A stretch of DNA of 64,000 bases from Frigoribacterium sp. PhB160 (GCF_003751785.1 NZ_RKIE01000003.1:248001-312000), one strand, 5' to 3'. Numbered from the stretch's first letter, positions 35,381 through 44,089 are shown. Translations and numbers: made by a program. Notes: generated by a model not told the origin, from the letters alone.

Positions 35381-36259
35381 ATGACCGTCACCAGCGCCTC
35401 CTCGTCCCCCTCCGCCCCCGGCCTCGTCGCCGTCACGGGCTCGACCGGCGCCGTCGGCGGCCGCGTGGCCCGCACGCTCGCGGCCGCGGGCGTGCCGCTG
35501 CGGCTCGTCGTCCGCGACGCGGCCCGGGCCCCGCGGCTGGAGGGCGCCGAGCCTGAGGTCGTCGTCGCGTCCTACGGCGACCACGCCGCCTCGGTCGAGG
35601 CGCTGCGTGGGGTCGACGTGCTCTTCATGGTCTCGGCGGCGGAGGCGCCCGACCGCCGGGCCCAGCACCTCGACTTCGTCGACGCCGCCGCGGAGGCGGG
35701 CGTGCGGCACGTGGTCTACACGTCGTTCCAGGGCGCGGCGCCCGACTCCGTCTTCACCCTCGCCCGCGACCACTGGGCCACCGAGCAGCGCCTCGCGGAG
35801 TCGGGCATGGCGACGACGATCCTCCGCGACAGCTTCTACCTCGACGTGCTGCCCGAGTTCGCCGGCGAGGACGGGGTGCTGCGCGGCCCGGCCGGCGAGG
35901 GCCGGGTGGCCGCCGTCGCCCGCGCGGACGTCGCCGACGTGGCGTCGGTCGTGATGCAGCGCCCCGACGAGCACGCCGGCGCCCGCTACGAGCTGACCGG
36001 CAGCGAGGCGCTGACGCTCTCCGAGGTCGCCGCCCGGCTCGGCGTCGTGCTCGGCCGGCCGATCACGTACCACCCCGAGACCCTCGACGAGGCCTACGAG
36101 TCGCGACAGCGCTGGCAGCCCGAGCCGTGGCAGGCCGACGCGTGGGTGAGCACCTACACGTCGATCGCGTCCGGCGAGGTGTCGGCGGTGACGACGGCGG
36201 TGCGCGACCTGACGGGGCACGCGCCGCTCACGATCGAGACGCTGTTCGGGCGCGGCTGA
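35381..36259 (+). CDS. NmrA-like NAD(P)-dependent oxidoreductase (atypical SDR)
   Basis: The 292-residue protein is a Rossmann-fold atypical short-chain dehydrogenase of the NmrA/QOR2 (YtfG) type. The nucleotide motif is VTGSTGAVGGRVARTLAAAG near residue 18. The following strand ends LVVRDAARAPRL, with Arg suggesting NADP preference. HVVYTSFQGAAPDS replaces the classical YxxxK site, as in NmrA relatives. It could reduce quinones or act as a redox sensor. A CAGGCT word 6 bases before the ATG resembles, imperfectly, the leaderless -10 seen elsewhere. It converges on an MFS gene. Confidence 0.85.
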   Translation: MTVTSASSSPSAPGLVAVTGSTGAVGGRVARTLAAAGVPLRLVVRDAARAPRLEGAEPEVVVASYGDHAASVEALRGVDVLFMVSAAEAPDRRAQHLDFVDAAAEAGVRHVVYTSFQGAAPDSVFTLARDHWATEQRLAESGMATTILRDSFYLDVLPEFAGEDGVLRGPAGEGRVAAVARADVADVASVVMQRPDEHAGARYELTGSEALTLSEVAARLGVVLGRPITYHPETLDEAYESRQRWQPEPWQADAWVSTYTSIASGEVSAVTTAVRDLTGHAPLTIETLFGRG

Positions 36260-36300
36260 CGCACGGCTCCACGCTGACGCGCGGCTCCACGCCGACGCGC
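36256..36300. repeat. 18-base tandem repeat between convergent genes
   Basis: Units at 36256-36273 and 36274-36291 differ at one position, and a nine-base partial copy follows. The first unit includes the SDR stop codon; the array ends 9 bases before the MFS stop. Confidence 0.75.
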
Positions 36301-36308
36301 GAGCGCCG

Positions 36309-37595
36309 CTAGCGCACCCCCCGTGACGACAGCACGCCGCTGACGCCGAGCACCAGCACCGACGCGAAGACGCCGACCATCGGCACCTGCCACCCGCCGG
36401 TCACGTCGTGCAGCCCGCCGATCGCGAGCGGTCCGAGCGCGGCGATGCCGTAGCCGCCGCCCTGCACCAGGGCCGACAGCCGCCGCGCGTCGTCGTCGGT
36501 CGACGCCATGCGCACGATGACGATGAAGATGATCGTGATGCCGCCGCCCTGCGCCGCCCCGCCGAAGACCGACCAGAGCAGCCACAGCTCCGGGGCGAAG
36601 AGCAGGCCCAGCGGCATGGCCGTCCAGAACAGGGCGACGAGCGCGATGACCCACGACGGCCGGACCTTGAGCGCGAGCAGCGGCACGCCGAGCGCCCCTA
36701 CCACCGCGAGGATCTGGAACACCGACGAGCTCGCCCCGGCCGCGCTGCGCGTGAGGCCGACCTCGTCGCGCAGCAGCGTGGGCATCCACGCCGTCAGCCC
36801 GTAGTACGAGAAGGCCTGGCCGCTGAAGGCGAGGGTGAGGCCCCAGGTCGTCCAGCGGCGCAGCAGCGGTCGGCGGCGGTCGGCGGCGTCCTTCGCGGCG
36901 CTCGCCTCGTCGACGACCGAGATGCCCCCGGTGAGGACGTCCGAGGCGCCGGAGGCGCGCGCCGCCTCGTCGGGACCGCTCGCCCCGCCCTTCCTGGCCG
37001 CCCCGGTGAGGGCCAGTCGCGGCCCGACCGCCACGCACCAGACGACCCCGGCGACGATCGCGATGAGGCCCCACGTGACGAGGGCGAGCGGCCAGCCGAC
37101 GACGGCGGCGATCGGCGCGGTCGCGAGCGACGTGATCATCGACCCGACGTTGAGGGCCGACGTGTAGATGCCCGTGACGAAGCCCGCCCGCTCGGGGCTG
37201 AAGTCGCGGCGGATGACCACCGGGAGCACGACGTTGCCGATCGTGATGGCCACGCCGATGACGATCGTGCCGATGAAGAGCCACGACTCCGAGCCGAGGG
37301 CGCGCAGCACCGTGCCGAGCACGACGCCGACGAGGCCGATCGTCACGGCGAGCTCGGGCCCGGCGCGGACGATCAGGGCCGAGGCGGCCGGGCTGGCGAG
37401 GGCGAAGCAGAGCACCGGGATGCTCGTCAGCAGCCCGGCGACGACCGCCCCGAGGCCGAGGTCGGCGCTCATCTGGTCGAGCACGGGCGCCGTGGCGACG
37501 ATCGGGCCGCGGAGGTTGAGCGCGATCAGGACGATCGCGAGGGTCAGCAGCCAGACGGGGGCGGAGCGGACGACCGACCCGCCGGCGCGGCTCAC
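36309..37595 (-). CDS. MFS transporter, CynX/NimT type
   Basis: The 428-residue protein has about twelve membrane segments. The first, LLTLAIVLIALNLRGPIVATAPVL, carries the LNLR motif typical of CynX/NimT (cyanate and nitroimidazole) transporters. A hydrophilic central loop of about 50 residues (near 205-255) is unusually long and contains one GGAGGCGC word. Substrate unknown. The GTG start overlaps the upstream phosphatase stop (GTGA), suggesting co-expression. Confidence 0.87.
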   Translation of the reverse strand: MSRAGGSVVRSAPVWLLTLAIVLIALNLRGPIVATAPVLDQMSADLGLGAVVAGLLTSIPVLCFALASPAASALIVRAGPELAVTIGLVGVVLGTVLRALGSESWLFIGTIVIGVAITIGNVVLPVVIRRDFSPERAGFVTGIYTSALNVGSMITSLATAPIAAVVGWPLALVTWGLIAIVAGVVWCVAVGPRLALTGAARKGGASGPDEAARASGASDVLTGGISVVDEASAAKDAADRRRPLLRRWTTWGLTLAFSGQAFSYYGLTAWMPTLLRDEVGLTRSAAGASSSVFQILAVVGALGVPLLALKVRPSWVIALVALFWTAMPLGLLFAPELWLLWSVFGGAAQGGGITIIFIVIVRMASTDDDARRLSALVQGGGYGIAALGPLAIGGLHDVTGGWQVPMVGVFASVLVLGVSGVLSSRGVR

Positions 37596-38281
37596 TCCGC
37601 GCCGCGCAGGGCGCGGTCGCCGATCGAGACGCCGAGCAGCTCGGCGAGCTCGTGCACGTCGGCCGCGACGGCCACGGCCCCGACGTGCTCGGCGGCGTCG
37701 CCGTAGCCCCAGCCCGCGGCGATGGTCGGCACGCCGTGCACGGCCGCGCCCTCGACGTCGTGGTGCCGGTCGCCGACGAGGACGGGACGGGAGAGGTCGG
37801 CACCGCGCGCGCGGAGGCGACGCAGCGCCTCCTCGACGACGTCGGCCTTGGTGTTGCGCACCTCGTCGTCGGACGCTCCCGTGATGACGTCGAGGTGCTT
37901 CTCGAGGCCGTGGGCGACGAGGATCGCCGTGGCCGGGGTCTCGGGCTTCGAGGTCGCCGTCGAGGTCGGGATGCCGGCGGCGTGCACCGCGGCCATCAGC
38001 TCGGGCATGCCCTCGTAGATGGGGCTGTCGAGCGCGCCGTGCTCGAGGTAGTGCGCCCGGTAGAGCCGCATGGCCTCGACGAGGCGGTCGCCGGAGAGGC
38101 CGAGGCGCACCTCGAAGCTCTGCGGCAGGGGCGGACCGACCCAGGCGAGCATCTCGTCGGCCGGCGGCACGGGCAGTCCGAGCGCGGCGATGGTGTGCGC
38201 GAGGCTCGCCGTGATGGCGGGGGCCGAGTCGGCGATCGTGCCGTCGAGGTCGTAGAGGACGGCGGTGTAGGGGAGAGTCAT
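37592..38281 (-). CDS. gph: HAD superfamily phosphatase, phosphoglycolate phosphatase-like
   Basis: The 229-residue enzyme has all HAD motifs: motif I LYDLDGTIADSAP near residue 9, motif II TSTATSKPET near residue 106, motif III Lys in RNTKADVVEEAL, and motif IV VLVGDRHHDVEGA near residue 170. A helical cap (residues 15-85) places it in the Gph/PGP class. Phosphoglycolate is the standard guess, but other sugar phosphates are equally possible. A TAAGCT box 7 bases before the ATG suggests a leaderless mRNA that continues into the MFS gene. Confidence 0.88.
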   Translation of the reverse strand: MTLPYTAVLYDLDGTIADSAPAITASLAHTIAALGLPVPPADEMLAWVGPPLPQSFEVRLGLSGDRLVEAMRLYRAHYLEHGALDSPIYEGMPELMAAVHAAGIPTSTATSKPETPATAILVAHGLEKHLDVITGASDDEVRNTKADVVEEALRRLRARGADLSRPVLVGDRHHDVEGAAVHGVPTIAAGWGYGDAAEHVGAVAVAADVHELAELLGVSIGDRALRGAE

Positions 38282-38288
38282 CGTCCCC

Positions 38289-38294
38289 AGCTTA
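38289..38294 (-). promoter_or_regulatory. -10 box of leaderless gph
   Basis: TAAGCT is followed by 7 bases and the ATG at 38281. Its TAA is also the stop codon of the small gene upstream. Confidence 0.5.
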
Positions 38295-38573
38295 GGAGCG
38301 GGCGGCCCCGGTGCCGTCGGCGGCGCCGCGCTGGTGGCCGAGGTGGCGGGGCCCGCGCTCGCCGAGGCCGTCGCGCCCGTGCTCGGTGCGGTGTCCGTCG
38401 GGGCCTCCCCAGGCGGGGAACGAGCCGGAGACGGACTCGAAGATCGGGGTGGCGTCGCGGCGCGCGACGATCGAGTCGAAGATGGGCGAGTGCACGGGTC
38501 TCCCGAGGTCGGACGTGGCGTCGCCCGACCGGGGCGGGGGCGGGCGACGGGGCCGGTGTCGGCCGGGAGTCAT
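38292..38573 (-). CDS. Small protein of unknown function
   Basis: The ATG at 38573 opens a 93-residue frame. Nearly every codon ends in G or C across the middle (SPIFDSIVARRDATPIFES), the composition of real genes here, and the flanking non-coding sequence is not like that. The protein is Arg/Pro/Gly/His-rich without membrane segments. The core contains two similar words, SPIFDSIVARR and TPIFESVSGS. No Shine-Dalgarno sequence is visible; TACATA upstream could be a -10. I do not recognise it. Confidence 0.55.
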   Translation of the reverse strand: MTPGRHRPRRPPPPRSGDATSDLGRPVHSPIFDSIVARRDATPIFESVSGSFPAWGGPDGHRTEHGRDGLGERGPRHLGHQRGAADGTGAARS

Positions 38574-38661
38574 CCTACGGTGATATGTACATTTCGCCAA
38601 AGGGTGCGGCGAGGGTGTCCGGGCGCACCCGGCACCCCCCGCCCGCGCCTCCGGCCGGTGC

Positions 38662-39357
38662 TCAGAACAGGCGCGAGTGCGAGTCGTCCATGCCGCGCAT
38701 GGCGTCGTAGTCGAGCAGCAGCGTGCGGATGCCGCGGTCGTGCGCGAGCGTGCGGGCCTGCGGCTTGATCTCCTGCGCGGCGAAGACGCCGGTCACCGGG
38801 GCGAGGTGCGGGTCGCGGTTCATGAGCTCGAGGTAGCGCGTCAGCTGCTCGACGCCGTCGATGTCGCCGCGGCGCTTCAGCTCGACGGCCACCGCGCCGC
38901 CCGACGCGTCGCGGGCGAGGATGTCGACGGGCCCGATCGCCGTCATGTACTCGCGGCGGACGAGGGTGTGGCCCTCGCCGAGCAGGTCGATCTGCTCGGC
39001 CAGCAGCTTCTGCAGGTCGGCCTCGACGCCGTCCTTCGTGAGCCCCGGGTCAACGCCCATCTCGTGCTGCGAGTCGTGCAGCACCTCGTGGATCGACACG
39101 ACGAGGATGTCGGCGGTCTTCGCCTGCGTGACCTTCCAGAGCTGCGTGACCCCCGCCTCCGCCTGGTCGGCGTCGGGCTCGAGGGTGCTGATGGTGCACG
39201 GCGGGCTCATCCAGTTGAGCGGCTTGTAGCTGCCGCCGTCGGAGTGCACCAGCAGGCTGCCGTCCCTCTTGACCATGAGCAGGCGGGTCGCGAGGGGCAG
39301 GTGGGCGGAGAGGCGGCCGGCGTAGTCGACCGAGCAGCGGGCTATGACGAGGCGCAC
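38662..39357 (-). CDS. nucS: Mismatch endonuclease NucS (EndoMS)
   Basis: NucS/EndoMS cuts both strands at mismatches and provides the non-canonical mismatch repair of actinobacteria that lack MutS/MutL. The 231-residue protein begins [20 protein letters not shown] and has an N-terminal beta-sandwich dimer domain with KPLNWM. The C-terminal nuclease domain shows [34 protein letters not shown] in pieces near residues 142-175: the Asp of VDIL and Glu-x-Lys of VELK are the catalytic residues. The C-terminal DSHSRLF resembles a clamp-binding tail. The GTG at 39357 follows TAGGAT by 6 bases. Confidence 0.96.
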   Translation of the reverse strand: MRLVIARCSVDYAGRLSAHLPLATRLLMVKRDGSLLVHSDGGSYKPLNWMSPPCTISTLEPDADQAEAGVTQLWKVTQAKTADILVVSIHEVLHDSQHEMGVDPGLTKDGVEADLQKLLAEQIDLLGEGHTLVRREYMTAIGPVDILARDASGGAVAVELKRRGDIDGVEQLTRYLELMNRDPHLAPVTGVFAAQEIKPQARTLAHDRGIRTLLLDYDAMRGMDDSHSRLF

Positions 39358-39363
39358 CCGACG

Positions 39364-39369
39364 ATCCTA
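39364..39369 (-). promoter_or_regulatory. -10 box of leaderless nucS
   Basis: TAGGAT on the minus strand is followed by six bases and the GTG at 39357. Confidence 0.6.
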
Positions 39370-39539
39370 CGGGCCGGGGGCGAGGAGGCGCGGGTCGCGT
39401 CCCTGATGATCGCTCGCGTCACCCTCGACACGATGTGGAATGCGAGATGCGTCCAGGTCAGCCCCCGGGGAGATGCCCCGAGGCGACCCGAGAGGACCTC
39501 CGGCCGTGAGTCCGAGTCGTCGCGGGAGGGCGTGGCCGA

Positions 39540-40811
39540 CTACTCGGTCGCCTGCGGCGCGGACGAGCCGCGGGCCTGACGCCCTGGCTCCCGCGCGGCG
39601 CCGGAGGCGAGGCCGGCGACCACGATGAGGACGAGCACGACGTAGAGGCCGTTCAGCAGCCCCACGTGCTCGCCGAGGAACCCGATGATCGGCGGCATCG
39701 CGAGGAACGCGACGTAGCCGATGGTCGCGACGGCGCTCACTCGGGCGGCCGCGTTCCGTGAGTCGTCGGCCGCGGCCGACAGGCCGACCGGGAAGCCGAG
39801 GGCCGACCCGAAGCCCCAGAAGACCACGCCGACGACGGCGAGCCACGGGGCCGGGGCGACGATCACGAGCAGCAGCCCGACGATGGCCGCCGCGGCCGAG
39901 AGGCGCAGCATCGGCACCCGCCCGAACCGGTCGAGCAGGGGCGAGCCGGCCACGCGGGCCACCGTCATGGCCGTCACGAAGACGAAGAAGACGACGGCGC
40001 CGCCCGAGTTGCTGAGGCCGTGCCCGTCGACCATGGCGAGGGCGAGCCAGTCGTTGGCGGAGCCCTCGGCGGTCGCCATGCCGAGCACGATGAGGCCGAT
40101 GAGCAGGGTGCCGGGCGTGCTCCACACCGCGAGGCGCGAGCGCCAGCCGCCGGGGGCCGCGGCGTCGTCGAGCTGGTCGGCGGCCCCGTGGCCGAGGTCC
40201 TCCGACTGCATCCAGCGCGTGACGACGACCGTGACCGCCGCGATCACGACGGCGAGGACGGAGACGTGCAGCGACACCGCGACGCCCGCGCGCTCGGCGC
40301 CGGCGCTGATGAGCGCGCCGACCATCGTGCCGAGGCTGAAGGCCGCGTGGAAGAGGGGCATGACCGTGCGCCCGAGCACCCGCTCGGCGGCGGCGCCGGA
40401 GACGTTCATCGCGACGTCGCACGTGCCGTTGCCGAACCCGAAGACCGCGAGGCCGAGGACGATGCCGGCGAACCCGACGCCGAGGTCGGCGCTGAGGCCG
40501 GCCACGACGAGGCCGACGGCGGCCACGACCAGGCTGACGAGCACCGTGCGGCGGGCGCCGAGGCGCGCGATGACGTGGCTCGAGAGGGTGATGCCGACGA
40601 TCGAGCCGACGCTGAGGCCGGTGACGAGCAGGCCCATCTCGAGCGTCGAGGCGCCGAGGATGTCGCGGATCGCCGGCACGCGGCCGAGCCAGGTCGCCAT
40701 GCCGAGGCCGGAGAGGCCGAAGACCACGAAGAGGGCGTTCCGCCACATCACCACCTGGCGACGGGTGAGCCCGCCGTCGTAGGTGCGGGCGGTCGTGGCT
40801 GCTGCGGTCAT
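39540..40811 (-). CDS. MFS transporter (YbjJ-like)
   Basis: The 423-residue protein has about twelve membrane segments, including FVVFGLSGLGMATWLGRVPAI near residue 30 and a central loop DDAAAPGGWRSR. FGFGNGTCDVAMNVSGAAAE near residue 127 is characteristic of the FucP/YbjJ-like branch that often handles sugars or related carbohydrates. It faces a LacI-family gene, and a perfect palindromic operator lies between them, so the substrate is probably a sugar or sugar derivative (inference). Confidence 0.87.
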   Translation of the reverse strand: MTAAATTARTYDGGLTRRQVVMWRNALFVVFGLSGLGMATWLGRVPAIRDILGASTLEMGLLVTGLSVGSIVGITLSSHVIARLGARRTVLVSLVVAAVGLVVAGLSADLGVGFAGIVLGLAVFGFGNGTCDVAMNVSGAAAERVLGRTVMPLFHAAFSLGTMVGALISAGAERAGVAVSLHVSVLAVVIAAVTVVVTRWMQSEDLGHGAADQLDDAAAPGGWRSRLAVWSTPGTLLIGLIVLGMATAEGSANDWLALAMVDGHGLSNSGGAVVFFVFVTAMTVARVAGSPLLDRFGRVPMLRLSAAAAIVGLLLVIVAPAPWLAVVGVVFWGFGSALGFPVGLSAAADDSRNAAARVSAVATIGYVAFLAMPPIIGFLGEHVGLLNGLYVVLVLIVVAGLASGAAREPGRQARGSSAPQATE

Positions 40812-40889
40812 GTCTGAGGGGCCTTCGGACGTCGGTGCACGGGCTGGTCGGCGTCGGTCCGACCGTCGCGGGCGGCGGGGCGCCCGGTC

Positions 40890-40913
40890 GGTGATCGAAT
40901 CGATTCGATCACC
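40890..40913. promoter_or_regulatory. LacI-family operator between MFS and lacI-type genes
   Basis: A perfect 24-base palindrome has half-site GGTGATCGAATC centred on AATCGATT. The central CG and flanking symmetry are typical of LacI-family operators. It lies 79 bases upstream of the MFS start and about 100 bases upstream of the regulator. Confidence 0.85.
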
Positions 40914-40996
40914 ACGCTAACCGACGTCGCGGAGCCCCGCAAGGAGGCGCGTGCCGGGCCGCCGAGGACCCTCCCGACCCGCTCCGCCCCGTCGGC

Positions 40997-41002
40997 TAGG
41001 CT
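40997..41002 (+). promoter_or_regulatory. -10 box of the leaderless LacI-family gene
   Basis: TAGGCT is followed by 8 bases and the ATG at 41011. Confidence 0.5.
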
Positions 41003-41010
41003 GCGGCACC

Positions 41011-42078
41011 ATGATCCGTCAGGAGGGCGCCGTCGCCGCGAGGCCGACCCTCGCCGCGGTCGCGCGAGCGGCGGGGGTGAGCGCGAGCACCGCCTCCCTC
41101 GCGTTCAGCGGAGCGGGGCCGGTCTCGGACGAGACCCGCGCCCGCGTGCTCGCCGTCGCGGCCGAGCTCGGCTACGGCGGGCCCGACCCGCGGGCCCGCT
41201 CGCTGCGCCGCGGTCGCTCGGGCATCGTCGGCGCCGTGCTCGAGGACACCCTGAGCAACGCCTTCCGCGACCCGGTCAACATCGCGATGCTCGACGGCAT
41301 CGCCGACGTGACCGGGCCGGCCGACAACTCCCTCCTGCTGCTGACGGAGACCGAGGGCGAGACCTCGCGCCTGCTCGACGCGCCCCTCGACGCCGTCGTG
41401 CTGTTCGGCTGCAGCACGAGGCTCGACGAGTCGGTCGCGGTGGTCCGCCGCCGGGGCATCCCGATCGTCTCGATCGAGGCGCAGCCGCTCGAGGGCGTGC
41501 TCGACATCGGCGAGGACAACGTCGGCGCGTCCCGGCTGCTGGCCCAGCACCTCCACGACCTGGGGCACCGCCGCGTCGCCGTCGTCGCCCTGGAGCTCGG
41601 CCCGACCCGGTGGCTCGGGCCCATCACCGACGAGCGCGTGGCCGCGGGCACGGCCTTCACCAGCCTCGAGCGGCTGCGCGGGGCCCGGCTCGTCTACCCG
41701 GGCGTCGGGGGCGTCGTGACGACGGGCAGCGCGACCTCCGAGGGGGCCCGCGCCGGCCGCCTGCTGCTCGACGTGCCCGCCGCCGAGCGGCCCACCGCGA
41801 TCATCGCGCAGAGCGACCTGCTCGCCTCGGGCGTCATCGCCGCCGCCGACGAGCTCGGGCTCTCGGTGCCGGGCGACCTCAGCGTGGTCGGCTACGACGG
41901 CGTGCGCCTCGACGACCCGCGTGCCGCGAACCTCACGACCGTCGTGCAGCCCGCCGTCGAGAAGGGGCGGGCCGCGGGACGCGCGGTGCTCGCGCTGCTC
42001 GCGGGGGAGCCGGTCGAGTCGACGACGTTCACGAGCGTCTTCCGGGCCGGGGCGACGACGGGGCCGCCGCGGGTCTGA
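41011..42078 (+). CDS. LacI family transcriptional regulator
   Basis: The 355-residue repressor starts MIRQEGAVAARPTLAAVARA. The helix-turn-helix and hinge region is LAAVARAAGVSASTASLAFSGAGPVSDETRARV in pieces (residues about 12-48), followed by LGYGGPDPRARSLRRGRS. The ligand-binding domain of periplasmic-binding-protein fold begins at GIVGAVLEDTLSNAFRD and contains GHRRVAVVALE and IAQSDLLASGVIAAADELGLSVPGDLSVVGYDG in pieces near residues 195 and 265. It most likely binds the operator at 40890-40913 and controls the divergent transporter and perhaps itself. Effector unknown. Confidence 0.92.
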   Translation: MIRQEGAVAARPTLAAVARAAGVSASTASLAFSGAGPVSDETRARVLAVAAELGYGGPDPRARSLRRGRSGIVGAVLEDTLSNAFRDPVNIAMLDGIADVTGPADNSLLLLTETEGETSRLLDAPLDAVVLFGCSTRLDESVAVVRRRGIPIVSIEAQPLEGVLDIGEDNVGASRLLAQHLHDLGHRRVAVVALELGPTRWLGPITDERVAAGTAFTSLERLRGARLVYPGVGGVVTTGSATSEGARAGRLLLDVPAAERPTAIIAQSDLLASGVIAAADELGLSVPGDLSVVGYDGVRLDDPRAANLTTVVQPAVEKGRAAGRAVLALLAGEPVESTTFTSVFRAGATTGPPRV

Positions 42079-42103
42079 CCGTGCTGGTCTCGCCGGGCCG
42101 CCC

Positions 42104-42109
42104 TATCAT
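42104..42109 (+). promoter_or_regulatory. -10 box of the leaderless gene at 42116
   Basis: TATCAT is followed by six bases and the GTG at 42116. Confidence 0.5.
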
Positions 42110-42115
42110 CGCGGT

Positions 42116-42721
42116 GTGTGGATAACAGTCCTGTCTGTCTCCGTCGCGTTCGTCGCGGCCCTCGTCATCCCGATCGCCGTCACCTCCGCGGTGCGGCGCG
42201 GTGACCGTCGCCGCGGCAAGAGCTGGCCCGTGGCCGACGCGGAGACCGGCGTGCTGTTCACCGTGCGACCGCGCCGCTGGCAGCGCGTGGTCATCCGCAC
42301 CGTCGGCGTCGTCCTCATCGTGGTGGGCGGCCTGTTCAGCCTGGTGAGCCTGGTCGCCCTCGCCGACCCCGACGACGCCCTGCCCGTCGGGGCCGTCGTC
42401 TCGGCGATCGCGATCCTCCTCGGCGGCGTGGCGTTCGTGCTGCTCGCCAGCGCCATGACCCGGACGCGCATCGAGGCGCTGCCCGACCGGGTGCGCGTGC
42501 GGAGCGGCTTCCGGGCCGAGCGCGAGGTGCTGCTCGACGACGTCGCGGCGTACGTGCCGCTGAAGAACAGCTACGGCGGCGTCATCGCGAAGGACGTCGA
42601 CGGCACGCGGCTCTTCGCCACGAACGGGCTCGCGCAGGGCTACGACCACCTCGTCGACCACCTCGAGCGACGGACGCCGGCGACCTGGGCGAAGTCGGGG
42701 CTCGCGAGCACGCCGCGGTAG
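42116..42721 (+). CDS. Two-helix membrane protein with PH-like C-terminal domain
   Basis: The GTG at 42116 gives 201 residues beginning VWITVLSVSVAFVAALVIPIAV, a membrane segment, then a basic loop, two more hydrophobic stretches (VVIRTVGVVLIVVGGLFSLVSLVAL and AVVSAIAILLGGVAFVLL, in part) and a C-terminal region of about 70 residues whose strand pattern (IEALPDRVRVRSGF, REVLLDDVAAYVPL, DGTRLFATNGL) resembles bacterial PH (bPH) domains. No enzymatic motif is seen. Role unknown. A consensus DnaA box covers the start codon. Confidence 0.75.
   Translation: MWITVLSVSVAFVAALVIPIAVTSAVRRGDRRRGKSWPVADAETGVLFTVRPRRWQRVVIRTVGVVLIVVGGLFSLVSLVALADPDDALPVGAVVSAIAILLGGVAFVLLASAMTRTRIEALPDRVRVRSGFRAEREVLLDDVAAYVPLKNSYGGVIAKDVDGTRLFATNGLAQGYDHLVDHLERRTPATWAKSGLASTPR
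42117..42125 (-). promoter_or_regulatory. Off-origin consensus DnaA box over a start codon
   Basis: TGTGGATAA is the exact complement of TTATCCACA. It begins one base inside the GTG start of the gene at 42116 and would lie at +2 to +10 of a leaderless transcript. Confidence 0.6.
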
Positions 42722-42739
42722 CGCCGCGGGGCGGACGGG

Positions 42740-44089
42740 TCAGCGCGCGCCGACGACCAGCCACGCGTCGGAGCGGGCGCGCCACGCGAGGGTGATCGCC
42801 CGGGCACCGACGTATCCGAGGCCGAAGGCCAGCCACAGGGCGACGGCGCCGGACGCGCCGGGGGCGACCCGCGCCTCCAGCGGGATCAGGATCGCGAGGT
42901 AGGCGAGCACGCTCACGACGGAGGCCAGCCCGAGGTAGCGGGCGTCGCCGGCGCCGAGCAGCACGCCGTCGAGCACGAAGACGAAGCCGGCCAGCGGGAT
43001 GCCGACGGCCATCGCGACGACGACGGGCGGCAGCAGTTCCCGCACCCCGGGGTCGCTGCTGAAGACGGGCGCCAGCACCGGGGCGAGGGCGGCGAGCAGG
43101 GCGCCGAGCAGCACTCCTCCGCCGACGCCGAAGAGCATCAGGCGACGCGTGACCGCCCGCACCCGGTCGCGGTCGCCCTGGCCGAGCGCGTGCCCGACCA
43201 TCGCCTGCCCGGCGATCGCGAGGGCGTCGAGGGCGAAGGCCAGCGTGCTGAAGAGGGTCAGCGCGATCTGGATGACGGCGAGGCCGGCCACCCCCGAGGC
43301 GGCGGCAGCCGCGACGGTCGCGACGAGCGCTGCGCGGAGGCCCGCGTTGCGGAGCAGCAGCCAGGCGCCCGAGCGCGCCGTGCGGCCCACGCCGGCGAGG
43401 CCCGGTCGCAGGTCGGTGCCCACCTCGCGGGCGGCCCGGACGGCGATGACGACGTAGACCGCGGCCATGCCCCACTGCGCGACGACCGTGCCGGCCGCGG
43501 AGCCCGCGATGCCCCAGCCGAAGCCGTAGAGGAAGAGCGCGTTGAGCCCGGCGTTCGCCGCGAAGCCGACCGTGGCGACGACGAGCGGGGTGCGCGTGTC
43601 CTGCAGGCCGCGGAGCAGCCCGGTCGCGGCGACGACGAGCAGCATGCCCGGCAGCCCGATGAGCGACACCGAGAGGTAGGTGGCGGCGGCCCGCGCCACG
43701 TCGCCGTCGACGCCGAAGAGGCCGACGAGCGGCCGCGCGGCGACCGCGCCGACGACCGCCAGCACCACGCCCACGAGGACGGCGAACCAGAGGCCGTCGA
43801 TGCCGGCCCGGATCGCCCCCCGCCGGTCGCCCGCTCCCAGCCGTCGGGCCACCGTCGGCGTCGTCGCGTAGGCGAGGAAGATCAGCAGCCCGAGCGCGGT
43901 CTGCAGGATCACGCTCGCGACGCCGAGCCCGGCCAGCGGGACCGAGCCGAGGTGACCGACCAGGGCGGTGTCGGTCAGCAGGAACAGCGGCTCGGCGACG
44001 AGCGCCCCGAGGGCCGGCACCGCCAGCCGCAGGATCTCGCGGTCGAGGGGCGACCGGAGGCGCGGGGCCAGCCGGAGGCGCGGGCTCAG
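42740..44089 (-). CDS. MATE family efflux transporter (DinF-like), CTG start proposed
   Basis: The 449-residue protein is a DinF-branch MATE transporter, which exports cationic compounds by sodium or proton exchange. About twelve membrane segments are present, with LDREILRLAVPALGALVAEP and LFLLTDTALVGHLGSVPLAGLGVA at the N-terminus. No ATG, GTG or TTG lies between the upstream gene and LDREIL in this frame. A CTG at 44089 overlaps the uraA TGA as CTGA, copying the ATGA/GTGA coupling common in this window. The first codons encode LSPRLRLAPRLRSP from two GGAGGCGC words. A frameshift or base error is an alternative. Confidence 0.8.
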   Translation of the reverse strand: MSPRLRLAPRLRSPLDREILRLAVPALGALVAEPLFLLTDTALVGHLGSVPLAGLGVASVILQTALGLLIFLAYATTPTVARRLGAGDRRGAIRAGIDGLWFAVLVGVVLAVVGAVAARPLVGLFGVDGDVARAAATYLSVSLIGLPGMLLVVAATGLLRGLQDTRTPLVVATVGFAANAGLNALFLYGFGWGIAGSAAGTVVAQWGMAAVYVVIAVRAAREVGTDLRPGLAGVGRTARSGAWLLLRNAGLRAALVATVAAAAASGVAGLAVIQIALTLFSTLAFALDALAIAGQAMVGHALGQGDRDRVRAVTRRLMLFGVGGGVLLGALLAALAPVLAPVFSSDPGVRELLPPVVVAMAVGIPLAGFVFVLDGVLLGAGDARYLGLASVVSVLAYLAILIPLEARVAPGASGAVALWLAFGLGYVGARAITLAWRARSDAWLVVGAR

